Under the pieces are notes generated by a model, which searched no databases, was not told the origin of the DNA, and saw nothing but the letters and a program-made list of their open reading frames with translations. This document shows positions 56,729-58,096 of a stretch of 58,096 nt of DNA, one piece after another (position 1 is the first letter of the stretch; every line of letters starts with the position of its first letter). The DNA comes from Vibrio sp. 10N.261.55.A7 (GTDB lineage Bacteria; Pseudomonadota; Gammaproteobacteria; Enterobacterales; Vibrionaceae): assembly GCF_002877365.1 (NCBI RefSeq), contig NZ_MCWZ01000335.1, positions 1 through 58,096 on the forward strand, in the 5' to 3' direction. The position numbers and the translations under genes are program-made.

Positions 56729-56757
56729 TATGTGGGGGATGCATAGTGGGCTTTCAA
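56729..56757 (-). promoter_or_regulatory. Sigma-32 promoter, dnaK proximal
   Basis: On the minus strand -35 TTGAAA (56757-56752), 13-nt spacer, -10 CCCCCACATA (56738-56729). Fits the heat-shock pattern CTTGAAA / CCCCATNT. Confidence 0.72.
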
Positions 56758-56804
56758 CCCTTGCGAATAAACAAAAACGAATCTTTGTTTTTTTGTATGC
56801 ACCA

Positions 56805-56833
56805 TAGATAAGGGCGGCAAATCCCTTTTCAAG
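56805..56833 (-). promoter_or_regulatory. Sigma-32 promoter, dnaK distal
   Basis: On the minus strand -35 CTTGAAA (56833-56827), 12-nt spacer, -10 CCCTTATCTA (56814-56805). A perfect -35 and a good -10 for sigma-32. Confidence 0.72.
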
Positions 56834-56873
56834 GGTCGAACTAAAAAAAGTCACGATATTTCTATACAAAAAA

Positions 56874-56897
56874 ACGGAGCTAAATAGCCCCGTTTTT
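56874..56897 (-). terminator. Terminator of the symporter gene
   Basis: On the minus strand ACGGGGCT and AGCTCCGT pair (one G-U) with a small loop, followed by TTTTTTTG. Confidence 0.7.
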
Positions 56898-56919
56898 GAA
56901 TCAATCATTAACTCTATGA

Positions 56920-58096
56920 TTAAACAGATACCTTTTCTGTCTCTGCTGAGATTGCTTCCTCACCTACTGCCCCTTCTGATTGAGCAACAATGGTGTTCAC
57001 AGCGGTATCACCCACCACATTGGAAGAGGTACAGAACATATCATTAATACGGTCAACCGCGGCAATGATCGCTAGGCCTTCCGGAGGTAGTCCTAGTTGG
57101 TGCAATAGAACGCCAACCATGACAACACCACCACCCGGTACGCCACCCGCACCAATAGATAACAATAAGATGGTTAAACCCAGTGTCACAATATCAGCAG
57201 AGTTGATTGGTTGACCAAAGGCGTTGGCAACAAAAATAGTCGCCAATGCGATATAGATAGACACGCCTGACATGTTCATTGTTGCACCTAAAGGTACGCC
57301 AAAACCTGCTACAGATTTAGACACATTCAATTTTTCTGTCAGGGTTCTCATTGTCACCGGAATAGTGGCATTTGAACTTGCAGTAGATAGCGAGAACAAG
57401 ACTTGCTCGCGAGTTGCGCGAATAAAGTGCTTAGGCGATTTTCCGGTTGCGATGCCAACAACGGTTGGATAGAAGACGAATATCCAAAATACCAGCATTG
57501 TGACAACAAGACCGACATAACCTGCGACAGAGAAGAGCGTATTCGCATCCAACGTTGCGCCTAATTGAATCATCAGAGCGAAGACACCGTAAGGTGCAAG
57601 ACTCATGACTAGGCCCACAAGCTTCATCATGATCTCATTGGCCATCTTAAATGTCTTAATCGCCGGCCCACCTCTTGAATCCAAGGCTTGAATAGCCAGA
57701 CCAGTCAAAATTGCCATAAAGATGATCTGTAGCATATCGCCGCTAGCAAACGCTTGAATAGGGTTGCTAGGAACGATGTTCACGACCAACGAGAAAATAT
57801 CCGGCGTTTCTGTTGTTTTTAAGGTCACTGTTTCTGAGATTGTACCCGCTAGATTTGCACCTGCGCCCGGTTGAAAAATCATGCCGACAGTCAACGCCGC
57901 AGAAATCGCTATGATGGTGTTAATAATGTACAAAGCAAAAGTTTTTCCACCTAGGCGACCAAAGGCTGATATGTCTTTTAAATCAACTATGCCACATACA
58001 ATAGAAACGTATACCAACGGCACAACCAGTAGTTTGATCAATGAAACAAACATCCCCCCCGCCCCTTCAGCGGCACCCAGTAGGTAAGTGTCCATC
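56920..58096 (-). CDS. Dicarboxylate/amino-acid:cation symporter (DAACS), N-terminus outside window
   Basis: At least 391 residues, cut at the window edge. Family motifs of the glutamate/dicarboxylate transporters: SLSTASSNATIPVTMRTL (serine-rich re-entrant loop), GFGVPLGATMNMSGVSIYIA (NMDGT-like, here NMSGV) and GGVPGGGVVMVG. ALVAAVDRIND-like segment AAVDRINDMFCTSSNVVGDT is the D-containing ion site. Substrate could be glutamate, aspartate, serine/threonine or C4-dicarboxylates. The visible ATG near 58095 is likely internal. Confidence 0.88.
   Translation of the reverse strand, partial: MDTYLLGAAEGAGGMFVSLIKLLVVPLVYVSIVCGIVDLKDISAFGRLGGKTFALYIINTIIAISAALTVGMIFQPGAGANLAGTISETVTLKTTETPDIFSLVVNIVPSNPIQAFASGDMLQIIFMAILTGLAIQALDSRGGPAIKTFKMANEIMMKLVGLVMSLAPYGVFALMIQLGATLDANTLFSVAGYVGLVVTMLVFWIFVFYPTVVGIATGKSPKHFIRATREQVLFSLSTASSNATIPVTMRTLTEKLNVSKSVAGFGVPLGATMNMSGVSIYIALATIFVANAFGQPINSADIVTLGLTILLLSIGAGGVPGGGVVMVGVLLHQLGLPPEGLAIIAAVDRINDMFCTSSNVVGDTAVNTIVAQSEGAVGEEAISAETEKVSV

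Noticed and set aside
56685..56908. 74-aa minus-strand frame upstream of dnaK
   Set aside because: It covers the two sigma-32 promoters and the symporter terminator region.
1..58096. CRISPR arrays, phage or transposon modules, restriction or toxin-antitoxin systems
   Set aside because: No direct-repeat arrays, transposase, integrase or phage genes were found; the gene content is conserved core chromosome.

Overview
The window is a stretch of core chromosome from a Gammaproteobacterium of the genus Vibrio (or a very close relative). The evidence is the sodium-driven polar flagellar motor pair PomA/PomB, a CsrB-type RNA beside yqcC, GcvB divergent from gcvA, the xseB-ispA-dxs order, several small families typical of vibrios (DUF3549, DUF3301, DUF3622, DUF2310, DUF4250, YaeP), and a minor-pilin cluster next to dnaJ-dnaK. 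The species cannot be fixed from sequence alone. I saw no rRNA, tRNA, insertion sequence, prophage, integron, CRISPR array or toxin-antitoxin cassette.

Layout. 1-2.6 kb: trehalose uptake and its repressor (treB partial, treR) with two operators, a lysozyme-inhibitor-like lipoprotein and gmhB. 2.7-5.6 kb: the methionine ABC importer metNIQ under tandem MetJ boxes. 5.6-14.5 kb: DUF2310, syd, queF, a TPR/degenerate-GGDEF membrane protein, a soluble diguanylate-cyclase-like protein, ppnN and xni. 14.6-18 kb: an overlapping operon gcvA-hydrolase-DUF423-rlmM on the minus strand, with the small RNA GcvB divergent from gcvA. 18-25 kb: thiI, pomAB behind a sigma-28-like promoter, and the isoprenoid operon xseB-ispA-dxs. 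25-30.3 kb: a secreted Ntn-type amidase, a LysR regulator, truC-yqcC, DUF3549, DUF3301 and a GNAT acetyltransferase. 30.4-30.9 kb: CsrB RNA with 26 GGA motifs. 31-40 kb: a KfrA-like small protein, yaiI, an AbgT transporter, trmO, proS, DUF533, yaeP, DUF4250, DUF3622 and a CHASE4-like diguanylate cyclase. 40-49 kb: purL (PurR box), mltF, a 44-codon basic ORF, tadA and a second AbgT transporter. 49-53 kb: minor type IV pilins (fimT, pilW, pilX, pilV on the minus strand and pilE divergent) and a small exported protein. 53.3-58.1 kb: dnaJ and dnaK with two sigma-32 promoters, and the 3' part of a dicarboxylate/amino-acid:cation symporter.

How it works together. Most of this is housekeeping: cofactor and isoprenoid synthesis, tRNA and rRNA modification, purine synthesis, chaperones. 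Two global post-transcriptional RNAs (GcvB for amino-acid and peptide uptake, CsrB for sequestering CsrA) and three c-di-GMP-related proteins share the region with motility and type IV pilus genes, so there is a lifestyle-switching theme. I found no clearly new biological system. The most interesting loose ends are the adjacent TPR/degenerate-GGDEF and AGEEF cyclase genes, the highly structured dnaK-dnaJ spacer, the oversized PilX-like protein, the KfrA-like gene divergent from csrB, and a 44-codon basic ORF next to a long inverted repeat.
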